This document shows, in pieces, positions 18,950-27,524 of a stretch of 43,100 nt of DNA. Where the stretch lies: positions 1-43,100 of the forward strand of contig JAJPHO010000004.1 in NCBI GenBank assembly GCA_021325215.1, given 5' to 3'. The stretch's first letter is position 1; each line of letters begins with the position of its first letter. A program made the translations under genes and the position numbers. The notes under the pieces were generated by a model. The model had not been told where the DNA came from. It did not search any database and was given only the letters and a program-made list of their open reading frames with translations. The DNA is from Alphaproteobacteria bacterium (lineage in GTDB: Bacteria > Pseudomonadota > Alphaproteobacteria > Rhodospirillales > Magnetospirillaceae).

Positions 18950-21220
18950 ATGGGCAAATTGAGGAAGGTCCAGGTCGGTCCAGGGGTCGCCTGGATCGAG
19001 GCGCCGGAAGCCGGGTTGACCATCCTGTGCGGATGTCCGGCCGACGTGGTCAAGACCTTGATGCATGCCGGGCTGATCTGCCAGACCGAGGTGGGCGGCC
19101 GCCATGCCGAGACCGGTCCGAACGCCATTCTGCTGTCCGATGTGATGCTGCAGAACGGCGCGTTCTGCAATCTGGCCGAATTCCCCATTCTGCAGATGCT
19201 TTACCGCCAGGGCATGATCCTGCCCGGCCATCCCAATAACCGCGGTTTCCCTCCGCTGCTGATCGGTAACGCCCAGCAGGTCGAGGCGCAGCTGCATTAT
19301 ATCCACCGCGGCAATTACGGGTTGGTGGGCCAGGACGAACTGGCCGAAGCCGGTATCGAGGGGCAGCTGGCCAATGAGATCCTGGCCTTCAAGGACCGCT
19401 TCGCCTTCGGCAAGGTGCGCGCCCCGACCGAGCTGCTCGACGCCCGCATCCTGTCGGACGCGCCGCTGGAGCTGCCGGCCGGGCTGACGATAACGCGACG
19501 CGGCCTCAATCTGTTCGAATTCGCCATGGGCGGCGATGTCGAACTGGTCGATCTCAATCTGGCGGCGGACGAGACCTATCAGACCCCGTACCGGCTGCCC
19601 TACAGCAGCTTGCAGCGCGATTATTTCTCGGTGATCCATTCGGGCGACGGCAATGGCTGGGACCCGGACCGGCCCAGCATGGGCAGCGTGCTGGTCTATC
19701 AGGGGCGCGTCTATCTGATCGACGCCGGCCCCAACGTCAATCACACCCTCGATGCGCTGGGCATCGGCGTCAATGAGGTGGCCGGTGTCTTCCACACCCA
19801 CTGCCACGATGATCATTTCGCCGGTCTGACCACGCTGCTGCGCGCCGGGCACCGGCTCAAATATTTTGCCACCAAATTGGTGCGCACCTCGGTCACCAAG
19901 AAATTGTGCGCCCTGATGGCGATCGACGAGGCGATGTTCGCCGAATGCTTCGACATCCGCGACCTGGAATTCGACAAGTGGAACGACGTCAACGGCCTGG
20001 ACGTCATGCCGTTGCTGTCGCCCCATCCGGTCGAGACCAGCGTCTTCATGTTTCGCGCCTTGTGGCATGATGGCTACCGGTCCTACGCCCATTGGGCCGA
20101 CATCGTCTCCCGGGAAGTCCTGCACGGGATGCTGGAGACCGATGAGCGCGTCGGTATTTCGCAGGCCTTCTTCGACCGGGTCATCGCCGATTACCAGCGT
20201 CCCGCCACCCTCAAGAAGATCGATGTCGGCGGCGGGCTGATCCATGGCGCGGCGATGGATTTCCGCCAGGACGAGTCGGCCGCGCTGCTGCTCAGCCATC
20301 TGGAGCGGCCGCTCAATGCCGACGAGCTGGAGATCGGCACCAACCGCGCCTTCGGCACCGTCGACGTGCTGATCGCCGGCAATCAGGATTATGACCGGCG
20401 CGCCGCCTTCGAATATCTGCGCGACTATTTCCCCAAGGTGCCGCATCCCGAATTGTCGATGCTGCTCAATTGCCCGATCGAGACCCACGCGCCGGGCACC
20501 GTCCTGTTGGAAGAAGGGCAGCCGATCCATATTCTGCATCTGATCGTCGGCGGGGTGGTCGAGCGCCTGTCGGGCGACGAGGCGCGCGGCGGCGGCTTTA
20601 CCGCAGGCAGCCTGATCGGCGAGGTGGCGGGGCTGTCTGGACGCTCGTCGACCTATAATTACCGGTGCCGCACCTATGTAAAGTCGCTGGCGATGCCGCT
20701 CGATCTGCTGCGCGAATTCCTGACCCGCACCGGGGTGGTCGACCGGCTGCTGTCGCGCGCCGAGGCCCGCAGTTTCCTGCGCTCGACCCAGCTCTGTTCC
20801 GAGGCTCTGTCGGAAACCACCTTGACGCGCCTGGCCCAGCGGATGGAGCGGCGCAGATACAAGGCCGGCGACGCTATCGAGCCGCGCGACTGGCTGGCGG
20901 TGGTGGCAAGCGGATCGGTTGGATTGTCCCGCCGGGGCACCACCGCCGAACTGCTGATGGCCGGCGGAGTGTTCAACGAAACCCGGGCCATGTTCGGTCA
21001 GCCGAACGGCTGCAAATTCAAGGCCGAGGAGGATTGCGAGATCTGCCTGCTGCCGGCTTCGGTGGTGCGCCAGATCCCGCTGCTGCGCTGGACGTTGCTC
21101 GAAATCTCGGGGCGCCGCAGCTTCGCCGACATATTGCCGTTCCGCCGCAAGAAGCCGCTGCCGCGGCCGCCCGAGCGACGCATGTCCGATCGTCGGAACA
21201 ACGACCGGCGCCGCGGCTAA
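18950..21220 (+). CDS. Metallo-beta-lactamase-fold protein with C-terminal cNMP-binding-like domains
   Basis: This 756-residue protein has four parts. Residues 1-220 form an N-terminal domain I cannot assign, with a conserved-looking TGPNAILLSDVMLQNGAF stretch. Residues about 225-450 are a metallo-beta-lactamase fold, with VYLIDAGP and the metal motif H284-C-H286-D-D288-H289. Residues about 500-620 resemble a cNMP-binding domain (APGTVLLEEGQPIHILHLIVGG and GSLIGEVAGLSGRSS). Residues about 640-725 look like a second, degenerate one. The tail is basic (ERRMSDRRNNDRRRG). Some MBL-fold relatives are di-iron oxygen or NO sensors rather than hydrolases; this could be one, but that is inference. It probably works with the divergent receiver/cNMP regulator. 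Confidence 0.72.
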   Translation: MGKLRKVQVGPGVAWIEAPEAGLTILCGCPADVVKTLMHAGLICQTEVGGRHAETGPNAILLSDVMLQNGAFCNLAEFPILQMLYRQGMILPGHPNNRGFPPLLIGNAQQVEAQLHYIHRGNYGLVGQDELAEAGIEGQLANEILAFKDRFAFGKVRAPTELLDARILSDAPLELPAGLTITRRGLNLFEFAMGGDVELVDLNLAADETYQTPYRLPYSSLQRDYFSVIHSGDGNGWDPDRPSMGSVLVYQGRVYLIDAGPNVNHTLDALGIGVNEVAGVFHTHCHDDHFAGLTTLLRAGHRLKYFATKLVRTSVTKKLCALMAIDEAMFAECFDIRDLEFDKWNDVNGLDVMPLLSPHPVETSVFMFRALWHDGYRSYAHWADIVSREVLHGMLETDERVGISQAFFDRVIADYQRPATLKKIDVGGGLIHGAAMDFRQDESAALLLSHLERPLNADELEIGTNRAFGTVDVLIAGNQDYDRRAAFEYLRDYFPKVPHPELSMLLNCPIETHAPGTVLLEEGQPIHILHLIVGGVVERLSGDEARGGGFTAGSLIGEVAGLSGRSSTYNYRCRTYVKSLAMPLDLLREFLTRTGVVDRLLSRAEARSFLRSTQLCSEALSETTLTRLAQRMERRRYKAGDAIEPRDWLAVVASGSVGLSRRGTTAELLMAGGVFNETRAMFGQPNGCKFKAEEDCEICLLPASVVRQIPLLRWTLLEISGRRSFADILPFRRKKPLPRPPERRMSDRRNNDRRRG

Positions 21221-21224
21221 AGCC

Positions 21225-21671
21225 TTAGTTACCCAGCATTATGACGTTGGCTGCCGGGCCCTCGGCGGTCTGATCCGCTTCGGGGGCGGTCAGGCTTTGC
21301 ACCGGCTCGACGATGGCACCCTCGGCAGGCATGCGGTTGAAGCGGCCTTCGACGAAGGCGCCGGCTTCGACCGCCAGGGTCTCGTGGGTGATGTCGCCCT
21401 TGATGCGGGCGGTCTTGGCCAGTTCCACCGCGCGGGCGGTGATCTGTCCGGTGACCGAGCCGAGGACGCGCACGGTCTCGGCGTTGATCTCGCCGGTGAC
21501 GCCGCCAGCCTCGCCGATGACCAGGGTGGCGCAGCGCACATCGCCGATCACCTTGCCGTCGACATGCACTTCGCCGTCGCTGGAGATGTCGCCGGCCAGG
21601 CTGCAATTGCTGCCGATGATCGACGGGGTGGCGCGGTGAGCCGCCTGAGGTTTATTGGGTTTTGAGAACAT
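21225..21671 (-). CDS. Bactofilin (polymer-forming cytoskeletal protein)
   Basis: The 148-residue protein has a short disordered N-terminus (MFSKPNKPQAAHRA) that often binds the membrane. A right-handed beta-helix core (about residues 18-115) is built from Gly/Val-rich turns such as SLAGDISSDGEVHVDGKVIGDV, EAGGVTGEINAETVRV and ARIKGDITHETLAVEAGAFVEG (each shown in part). This is the DUF583/bactofilin pattern. Bactofilins polymerise without nucleotide and recruit cell-wall enzymes to defined places. Its first 20 bases overlap the 3' end of the upstream LytM peptidase gene, so the two are translationally linked. Confidence 0.92.
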   Translation of the reverse strand: MFSKPNKPQAAHRATPSIIGSNCSLAGDISSDGEVHVDGKVIGDVRCATLVIGEAGGVTGEINAETVRVLGSVTGQITARAVELAKTARIKGDITHETLAVEAGAFVEGRFNRMPAEGAIVEPVQSLTAPEADQTAEGPAANVIMLGN

Positions 21672-22929
21672 TTTGCCCTGCCACGATAAACTTCATTGGG
21701 TTGGTGGCCTGTTCCCCGACCCGCACCTCATAGTGCAGATGGGGGCCAGTGGTGCGGCCGGTCTCTCCGACCAGGCCGATGATCGAGCCGCGTGAAACGT
21801 GCGCCCCGTTCGTCACCATGATTTTCGACAGATGGCCATACCGGGTGCGGAGCCCGTTGCCATGGTCGATCTCGATGAGGTTGCCATAGCGGTCGCGCCA
21901 GCCGGCCCACACCACCTGGCCGTCGCCGGTGGCGGCGACCGGCGTGCCGGTCGAGGCGCCGAGATCGACGCCTTCATGGATGCCGGTCATGGCGTTGATC
22001 GGATCGTTGCGCGAGCCGAACGGGCTGGTCATCTCGAAATCTTCGAGGGGCGAGGCCAGGGGCAACGACTTCATCACCGTGGCCAGATTGTCCAGCCGGT
22101 CGGCGTGGCTGTTGAACAGCGACACCGGGTTGAAATCGTCGGGCAGGGTGGAGCCGGCACGGGGGGCCGGGATGTAGGGGCCGCCGCGGCCGAAGCGGGC
22201 GTCGCCGGCCACCGTGGCCATCTTGGTGGCCACGCCGACCGAAGCCAGGGTGCGCTCCAGCTCGCCGATGCGCATCGCGGTGATGTCGGCGGAATGGCGC
22301 AGGAAGGCGCCATGGCTTTCGCGCAGTCGCTCCAGGGATTCGGTCAGCTGCGAAACGCGGCGCAGCAGGATGTCGTGCTCGACCGACCCGGAGGGACGGG
22401 GCAGGGCGCCGACGATGCGCTGGGTGCCCTCGGACTCGGCGATCCGCACCGAGCCGGCGGCGCGGCACTGGTTGGGATCGGCGTCGAGATGGGGCATCGC
22501 GCCCTTGACCTTGGCCGTGCCGGTGCCGACGCTCTTTTCCGTGATGCGCAGCAGGCTGTCCTGGATGTCGTTGATTTCGCAGGTAATACCGGTGAAGACC
22601 GACTGGAATTCATCGAGCTTGCCGAAGGCCGCCTGATAATTGGTCTTCATGTCGTCGATCTCGGCGGCGCGCACCGCGATCTCTTTTTCCTTCGAGGCCA
22701 ACAGGGCGGAGCCGTAGATCCAGGCGCCGGTGGCCGCGACGGCCCACACCAGGCAACCGGCCAGGGTGCCGGCGGCGACCAGCTGATGCGCGGTCTTGAC
22801 CTTGAGCGAGACCACGCGGCGGTGGTCTTTGAAGATGATGTGACGTTCGGGAAAGTTACGCCGAATAAAAGCCGCCACCGGCGCGGCGAAGCGCCGTACA
22901 AAAGACCGTTGATCCGCCAAAGCCCACAC
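21652..22929 (-). CDS. Membrane-anchored LytM-type (M23) cell-wall endopeptidase
   Basis: The 425-residue protein has a cytoplasmic N-terminal tail, one transmembrane segment (about 50-73) and a coiled-coil (about 78-130 and 185-235). The C-terminal LytM domain (about 315-412) has zinc/catalytic residues H318 and D322 (HxxxD), H366 (RYGHL) and the H397-L-H399 motif, all present, so it should be active. It would cut peptidoglycan cross-links in the periplasm. Gene overlap with the bactofilin matches the known bactofilin/LmdC-type pairing, where the cytoplasmic tail contacts the polymer. The start is a GTG preceded closely by AGGGGG. Confidence 0.9.
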   Translation of the reverse strand: MWALADQRSFVRRFAAPVAAFIRRNFPERHIIFKDHRRVVSLKVKTAHQLVAAGTLAGCLVWAVAATGAWIYGSALLASKEKEIAVRAAEIDDMKTNYQAAFGKLDEFQSVFTGITCEINDIQDSLLRITEKSVGTGTAKVKGAMPHLDADPNQCRAAGSVRIAESEGTQRIVGALPRPSGSVEHDILLRRVSQLTESLERLRESHGAFLRHSADITAMRIGELERTLASVGVATKMATVAGDARFGRGGPYIPAPRAGSTLPDDFNPVSLFNSHADRLDNLATVMKSLPLASPLEDFEMTSPFGSRNDPINAMTGIHEGVDLGASTGTPVAATGDGQVVWAGWRDRYGNLIEIDHGNGLRTRYGHLSKIMVTNGAHVSRGSIIGLVGETGRTTGPHLHYEVRVGEQATNPMKFIVAGQNVLKTQ

Positions 22930-23010
22930 CCCCTATAGTGCTGTGCTCAGTTCCAGGCTCTCGCCCAGTCCTTGCTCACCACTGCCTCCCCATCCGGCAA
23001 TTGATCAGCG

Positions 23011-23032
23011 TCCGCCATTGCCCCATGGCGGA
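23011..23032. promoter_or_regulatory. 8-bp inverted repeat in the LytM/oxyR divergent region
   Basis: TCCGCCAT and ATGGCGGA flank a 6-nt spacer within the 218-bp gap between the LytM and oxyR genes. Between it and the oxyR start, the sequence becomes AT-rich (about 23065-23110) and includes the imperfect dyad GGAATGTCACATTTCC, a possible LysR-type self-binding site. Confidence 0.3.
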
Positions 23033-23147
23033 GGGAGCAAAGTTAGCCCGTTCGGGGGGGCAATTAGAAGCCAATTTTTACTCTTTGTTTAGGAATGTCA
23101 CATTTCCGTAGGATTGCGGCGGGTAAGCCATTGGATATGATGGGCTT

Positions 23148-24059
23148 ATGATCGCGTTACCCACCCTGCGCCAGCTGCGCTACCTGCAAGCCCTGCATGA
23201 ACATGGCCATTTCGGCCATGCCGCCGAGGCCTGTCACGTCACCCAATCGACGCTTTCCGCGGGTTTGGCCGAGCTGGAAGACCTGCTCGGCGCCCAGCTG
23301 GTCGAGCGCACCAAGCGCCGCGTGCTGTTCACGCCGCTCGGCAACGAGGTGGCGCGGCGCGGCCAGGCGCTGCTGCTGGATGCCGAGGCCCTGGTCGAGA
23401 TGGTCCGCTCGACCGTCGAGCCGCTGTCCGGCCCGTTCCATCTGGGCGTGATCCCGACCATCGCGCCTTACCTGCTGCCGCGCCTGGTGCTGCCGTGCAA
23501 GGAGGCCTTCCCGCATCTGCAGCTTTATCTGCGCGAGGTGCAGACGGCGCGGCTGATCGACGAGCTGAACGACGGCCAGCTCGATGCCGGGCTGCTGGCG
23601 CTGCCCTATCCGACCGGCACGCTGGCCATTACCTCGCTGGGTAATGATCCCTTTTATCTGGCCTGCCCGGCCGACCACCCGCTGGCGGCGCGCGACAGCA
23701 TCGACGCCGAGGATCTCGAGCGGGCCGAGCTGCTGCTGCTGGAGGACGGCCATTGCCTGCGCGAACATGTGCTGGAGGTGTGCAAGCTGCGGCCGACCCG
23801 CCAGCAGGACGAGATCAAGGGCACCAGCCTGCCGACCGTGATCCAGATGGTGGCGGCCGGGCTCGGCGTCACGCTGCTGCCCCAGCTGGCGGTGCAGTCC
23901 GGCGCGCTGGACGGGTTGGGCCTGGTGACCCGGCCTTTGAAGGAGGATGGGGCCGGGCGGCAGCTGGCTCTGGCCTGGCGCGGGTCCTCGCCGCGCGGTG
24001 AGGAGTTCCGCACCCTGGGCGATTTCATCGCCGGCATTGCGGCGAACACCCGCGAGTGA
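23148..24059 (+). CDS. oxyR: LysR-family peroxide-sensing regulator OxyR
   Basis: The 303-residue protein has an N-terminal winged helix (LRQLRYLQALHEHGHFGHAA, HVTQSTLSAGLAELEDLLG) and a periplasmic-binding-like effector domain. Two cysteines, C203 and C212, lie nine residues apart in GHCLREHVLEVC, the same spacing as the redox pair C199/C208 of E. coli OxyR. They form the disulfide switch that activates peroxide-defence genes. The length is typical. The usual targets (katG, ahpC) are not in the window. It is followed after 13 bp by cobC on the same strand. Confidence 0.9.
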   Translation: MIALPTLRQLRYLQALHEHGHFGHAAEACHVTQSTLSAGLAELEDLLGAQLVERTKRRVLFTPLGNEVARRGQALLLDAEALVEMVRSTVEPLSGPFHLGVIPTIAPYLLPRLVLPCKEAFPHLQLYLREVQTARLIDELNDGQLDAGLLALPYPTGTLAITSLGNDPFYLACPADHPLAARDSIDAEDLERAELLLLEDGHCLREHVLEVCKLRPTRQQDEIKGTSLPTVIQMVAAGLGVTLLPQLAVQSGALDGLGLVTRPLKEDGAGRQLALAWRGSSPRGEEFRTLGDFIAGIAANTRE

Positions 24060-24072
24060 TAGCTGATCCGGA

Positions 24073-25095
24073 ATGAGATTATCCGCTTTGACCTCCGATC
24101 CGTTCGCGCTGCCGACCCATGGCGGCGATCTCGGCCTGGCCGAGGCCCGCTTCGGCAAGCCGGAGCAGGGCTGGCTCGATCTGTCGACCGGGATCAGCCC
24201 GTTTCCCTATCCGATCGCCGATCTGCCGGCCGAGCTGTGGCAGCGTCTGCCCGGCCTGGCCGAGGATCTGGCGCTGCGCGGGGCCGCCGCTGCGGCTTAC
24301 GGCGCCGACGATCCCGATTTCCTGGCCACGGCGCCCGGTTCGCAGGCGATTTTGCAGATCCTGCCGCGTCTGCGCCCCTTCTCGCAGGTGGCGGTGATCG
24401 GTCCGACCTATGGCGAGTACAGCCGCTGCTTCAGCATGGCCGGCCATCATGTGCTGGCGCTGGAAACCCTGGACCGCACCGTCGACGCCGATGTGGTCGT
24501 GCTGTGCAATCCCAATAATCCCGACGGCCGCCGCCACGATGCCGAGCGCCTGCTGGAGCTGGCCGACGAACAGGCGGCGCGCGGCGGTCTGCTGGTGGTC
24601 GACGAGGCCTTCTGCGATCCGGTCCCCGAGCTGTCGCTGGCGCCTTACGCCCGTCCCGGGCTGGTGGTGCTGCGCAGCCTGGGCAAGTTCTTCGGCCTGG
24701 CCGGCATGCGTCTCGGCTTCGCCATCGCCGAGCCCCAGCTGGCCCGGCTGCTGCGCCAGGCGATGGGGCCGTGGGCGGTCGGCGGTCCGGTTCTCGAAAT
24801 CGGCCGGCGGGCGCTGTCCGACACCGCCTGGATTGAGGAAACCCGGCGCAAGTTGGTTCATGACTCCAATGTGCTGATTTCGCTGCTCGGCCGGGCCGGG
24901 ATGTCGAATGTCGGCGGCACCACTCTGTTCACCCTGGTCAATGCGCCGCGCGCCTGGGCCCTGTTCGAATATCTCGGGCAGCAGGGTATCCTGGTGCGGC
25001 CTTTTTCGACCGCGCCCCGCTGGCTGCGCTTCGGCCTGCCGCCCGACGAGGCCGGCCGCCAGCGCCTGGAAAACGCTCTCAAGGCGTGGGTTTGA
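24073..25095 (+). CDS. cobC: L-threonine-O-3-phosphate decarboxylase-like PLP enzyme (CobC)
   Basis: The 340-residue protein is a class-I aminotransferase-fold enzyme of the CobC/CobD type rather than histidinol-phosphate aminotransferase: the start HGGDLGLAEARFG and the WLDLSTGISPFPYP motif are characteristic of CobC. The PLP lysine is K205 in SLGKFFGLAGMRLGF, with D177 in VVDEAF and the NPNNPDG loop at 146-152. It makes the aminopropanol phosphate arm for cobalamin. The adjacent reverse-strand membrane protein is not recognisably CbiB/CobD. The ribosome-binding site is weak (CCGGA), and it may be cotranscribed with oxyR. The 3' end overlaps the convergent gene by 17 bp. Confidence 0.85.
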   Translation: MRLSALTSDPFALPTHGGDLGLAEARFGKPEQGWLDLSTGISPFPYPIADLPAELWQRLPGLAEDLALRGAAAAAYGADDPDFLATAPGSQAILQILPRLRPFSQVAVIGPTYGEYSRCFSMAGHHVLALETLDRTVDADVVVLCNPNNPDGRRHDAERLLELADEQAARGGLLVVDEAFCDPVPELSLAPYARPGLVVLRSLGKFFGLAGMRLGFAIAEPQLARLLRQAMGPWAVGGPVLEIGRRALSDTAWIEETRRKLVHDSNVLISLLGRAGMSNVGGTTLFTLVNAPRAWALFEYLGQQGILVRPFSTAPRWLRFGLPPDEAGRQRLENALKAWV

Positions 25096-25666
25096 CCGCT
25101 GGGTGCAGCTCCGCCATGGCGTTGCCCCAGATCATCCCGAATACCAGCGCCGCGATGCCCAAAGCGAGGATCAGCAGCATCCGCGCCCTTTCATGGCCGT
25201 GGCGGCGCAGATGCAGCGAGGCCAGGCTGAACAGGCCGGTGCCGGCCTGGAAGCCGCAAGCCGAGAAATAGCGCGTCCAGGTCAGGGATTGCGGGCCGCT
25301 GAGGGCGGGCAATCCGTTGAAGCCGAGATTGACGTCCAGCGGCAGTACCCGGTCGAAGGCGTACCAGGTCAGTACGGCGCCGGCGGGAAGGCTGAGCGCG
25401 GCGGCGATCGGGGTGACGCGCATCAGCGCCGCCATCAGAAGCTGTGCCGGCGCCAGCACCAGTGCCGCCGAGACGGCGCCCACCAGCCCCAGCAGCATCG
25501 CCAGCGACACCATCGAGGCCAGCGCGTCCTGCTGCGAATGCTCGGTTTCGCCGCCCAGCAGATTGTTGAGGGTCAATTCGGTGCCCAGCATGGCCGCGAC
25601 GGCCAGGCCCGCGACCATGGCCGCCCAGCGCAACTCGGCAAACAGGGCCCAATCGACTTTCTTCAT
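25079..25666 (-). CDS. Polytopic membrane protein of unknown function
   Basis: The 195-residue protein begins MKKVDWALFAELRW and has about five hydrophobic segments: roughly residues 14-33, 48-85 (long enough for two helices), 88-108 and 168-188. A soluble loop lies between about 110 and 165. I do not recognise the family. The start is two bases after the stop of the GH114-like gene, so the pair is translationally coupled and may act together at the membrane. A longer open frame extends upstream but is the neighbour's shadow. Confidence 0.65.
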   Translation of the reverse strand: MKKVDWALFAELRWAAMVAGLAVAAMLGTELTLNNLLGGETEHSQQDALASMVSLAMLLGLVGAVSAALVLAPAQLLMAALMRVTPIAAALSLPAGAVLTWYAFDRVLPLDVNLGFNGLPALSGPQSLTWTRYFSACGFQAGTGLFSLASLHLRRHGHERARMLLILALGIAALVFGMIWGNAMAELHPAVKPTP

Positions 25667-25668
25667 GG

Positions 25669-26745
25669 TCAAATCGGCAGCATCGCCTCGAACTGCAGAT
25701 AGGTGTCGAGCCCGTCCAGCAGAATGCCATCGATATTGAGGTCGCACAGGCCGGTGACGTAATTGCCGAGCACCTTCTTCCAGGCATCGCTCCAGTAATT
25801 GACGGCGAAGCGGCCGGGATTCTCCGAATCGACCGCGGCGATCCAGTCCGGGGAGCCGACCCTCCAGCCTTTCTGCCAATAGAACCGGTCGATCGCGGCA
25901 TAGCCGACCGACAGCGGCGCGAAGACCAGGCGCTTGCTGCCGATGCGCTTGAACTTCAGCGCGGTGATGTCCTGGGCCGTCATCGACGAGCCATGGAAGA
26001 ACGGGTCGACCAGCAGCAGATCGTGATTGGTGCCGGCCAGCGCCTGGAACCATTTGTCGCGTTGGGTATAGGCGTTGGCGGTCAATACCGGCAGGAAATT
26101 GCGCGCCTCGGACAGATCGGTGACGTGATTGGGATTCTCGCTGGCCGGCGCGCCGGTCGGCACATGGCCGAGCAGCTTGCTGCCCTCGGTGTCGATATAG
26201 GACAGCAGCTTGGCCTTCTGAGCCTTGGCGGCGGCATCGGAGATGTGGCCGCCTTCCTTGCAGTAATCGATCGACAGGGTGTGCTTGCCCTGTTTGCGCA
26301 TCGCCTCGACCGCGTCCAGCAGCGCCTGCTGGTCGTCGGGGCGGGTCGGCTTTTCATACATCTCGTAGCCATAGAAGGCTCCGTCGACCAGCAGCCCGTC
26401 CACCGCGTTGAGATAGGGGCCGTCGATGCTGCCCTCGGGGGCGTAGCGGCCCTGGGCCACGCCGTCGGGATCGCGTCCGGCTTCCCATTCGGCTTCGCGG
26501 CGGCCCTTGATGATCAGTTCGGGCGCGTTGCGCGCCAGCACCACCATGTCGGGGCGGCGCTTCTTGCAGTAGTCGGCCAGGGCGATCACCACGTCGCGCA
26601 TCATCTGGCGGTGGTTGGGAATGTCCTCGATCGGGACATAGGGAATCGATTTGGACGAGGGCGTTGCGGCCCCGATCACCGAAGGCGCTGCCAGCATCGC
26701 GCCGGCTGCCATCGCGCCCTGCAAAAAAATCCTGCGACTGCTCAC
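25669..26745 (-). CDS. Tat-exported GH114/TM1410-like glycoside hydrolase
   Basis: The 358-residue protein begins with a twin-arginine signal (SRRIFLQ followed by a hydrophobic stretch and cleavage near VIGAA). The mature part resembles the TM1410/GH114 endo-alpha-1,4-polygalactosaminidase superfamily, a TIM barrel. Motifs include MVVLARNAPELI, DGLLVDGAFYGYE, LSIDYC and GILLDGLDTYLQF, with acidic residues at the strand ends. Relatives include the hydrolase part of PelA. The substrate here is unknown; a cell-surface amino sugar polymer is the natural guess. The GTG start is nine bases after a GGAG site. Confidence 0.75.
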   Translation of the reverse strand: MSSRRIFLQGAMAAGAMLAAPSVIGAATPSSKSIPYVPIEDIPNHRQMMRDVVIALADYCKKRRPDMVVLARNAPELIIKGRREAEWEAGRDPDGVAQGRYAPEGSIDGPYLNAVDGLLVDGAFYGYEMYEKPTRPDDQQALLDAVEAMRKQGKHTLSIDYCKEGGHISDAAAKAQKAKLLSYIDTEGSKLLGHVPTGAPASENPNHVTDLSEARNFLPVLTANAYTQRDKWFQALAGTNHDLLLVDPFFHGSSMTAQDITALKFKRIGSKRLVFAPLSVGYAAIDRFYWQKGWRVGSPDWIAAVDSENPGRFAVNYWSDAWKKVLGNYVTGLCDLNIDGILLDGLDTYLQFEAMLPI

Positions 26746-26947
26746 AAATGGGGACTCCGCCGGGAAAGGGACACGACTAGGTTGGCGTCATGGCCGGGGC
26801 GGGGAGCCGCCGACCTAAAACGATCCTTAGGGACAATTCTAACATCCGTGCCTGACCGCGCAAGGGCGGGACCGGTAACCCCTCACTCAACAAAAAGACA
26901 ATTGAAATAACGTTTCTATCGTAACATTGTGTTGAGGCGAATTTATC
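26746..26947. promoter_or_regulatory. Divergent promoter region, AT-rich half toward the YfiR-like gene
   Basis: The right half (about 26885-26945) is strongly AT-rich for this genome and is bracketed by CTCAACA (26886-26892) and its complement TGTTGAG (26930-26936). TTGAAA and TAACAT lie inside but only 14 bp apart, so no standard promoter can be claimed. Confidence 0.4.
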
Positions 26948-27472
26948 ATGTATTTTAGGAAAATAGCCCTGATGGCATGCGGCGGCGCTCTGGCGCTGAC
27001 GGGGCTGTTTGCCGAGGCGGCGGTTTCGCCGCTCGAGGTGAAGATCGAGCTCCGGGTGTTGGATTTCATCGCCGAGCCTGCCGATCGCAGCGTGGTGGCC
27101 GTGCTCTACGACCGCGACCGCAGCGGTTCGGCCGAAGAAGCCGCGGCAATCCTGCGCTCTTTGCAGGACTCGGCCGATCCGGCGCGTGCCAAGATCGTGC
27201 CGCGCCTGGTCGAGATTCATGCGCTGGCGGGGCAGAGGGATTTGAAGGCGGTGATCCTGACCGCCGGGCTGGATGGGGCAATGGTGCTGAAATATGGCGT
27301 CGCCAACCAGACCCTGGTGTTGTCGGCGGGAACCAATTGCGTGAAGGAACGGCGCTGCATGGTGGGAGTCACGACCGTGCCGGACGTCGAGATCGGTGTG
27401 AACAGTGCGGCGATCAAAGAGGGGCAGATCCGTTTCGCCGACGGATTTCAACTGATGGTAAAGGAATATTGA
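26948..27472 (+). CDS. YfiR-like (DUF4154-like) periplasmic protein
   Basis: The 174-residue protein has a signal peptide (residues 1-25). The mature part resembles YfiR/DUF4154: a lone Cys-rich segment TNCVKERRCMVG (C131 and C137) is followed by VTTVPDVEIGVNSAAIKEGQIRF (partly shown) and a terminal FQLMVKEY, like the end of YfiR. YfiR-type proteins sit in the periplasm and repress a neighbouring membrane signalling protein, responding to redox or envelope stress. A hybrid kinase gene follows 52 bp later, which supports a sensor-kinase pair. The match is by eye and moderate. Confidence 0.65.
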   Translation: MYFRKIALMACGGALALTGLFAEAAVSPLEVKIELRVLDFIAEPADRSVVAVLYDRDRSGSAEEAAAILRSLQDSADPARAKIVPRLVEIHALAGQRDLKAVILTAGLDGAMVLKYGVANQTLVLSAGTNCVKERRCMVGVTTVPDVEIGVNSAAIKEGQIRFADGFQLMVKEY

Positions 27473-27524
27473 TGGCAGGCCGCCCCGCGCTTGGTTAGGG
27501 TGGCCTTAACCGCTTGGGGGAAAA

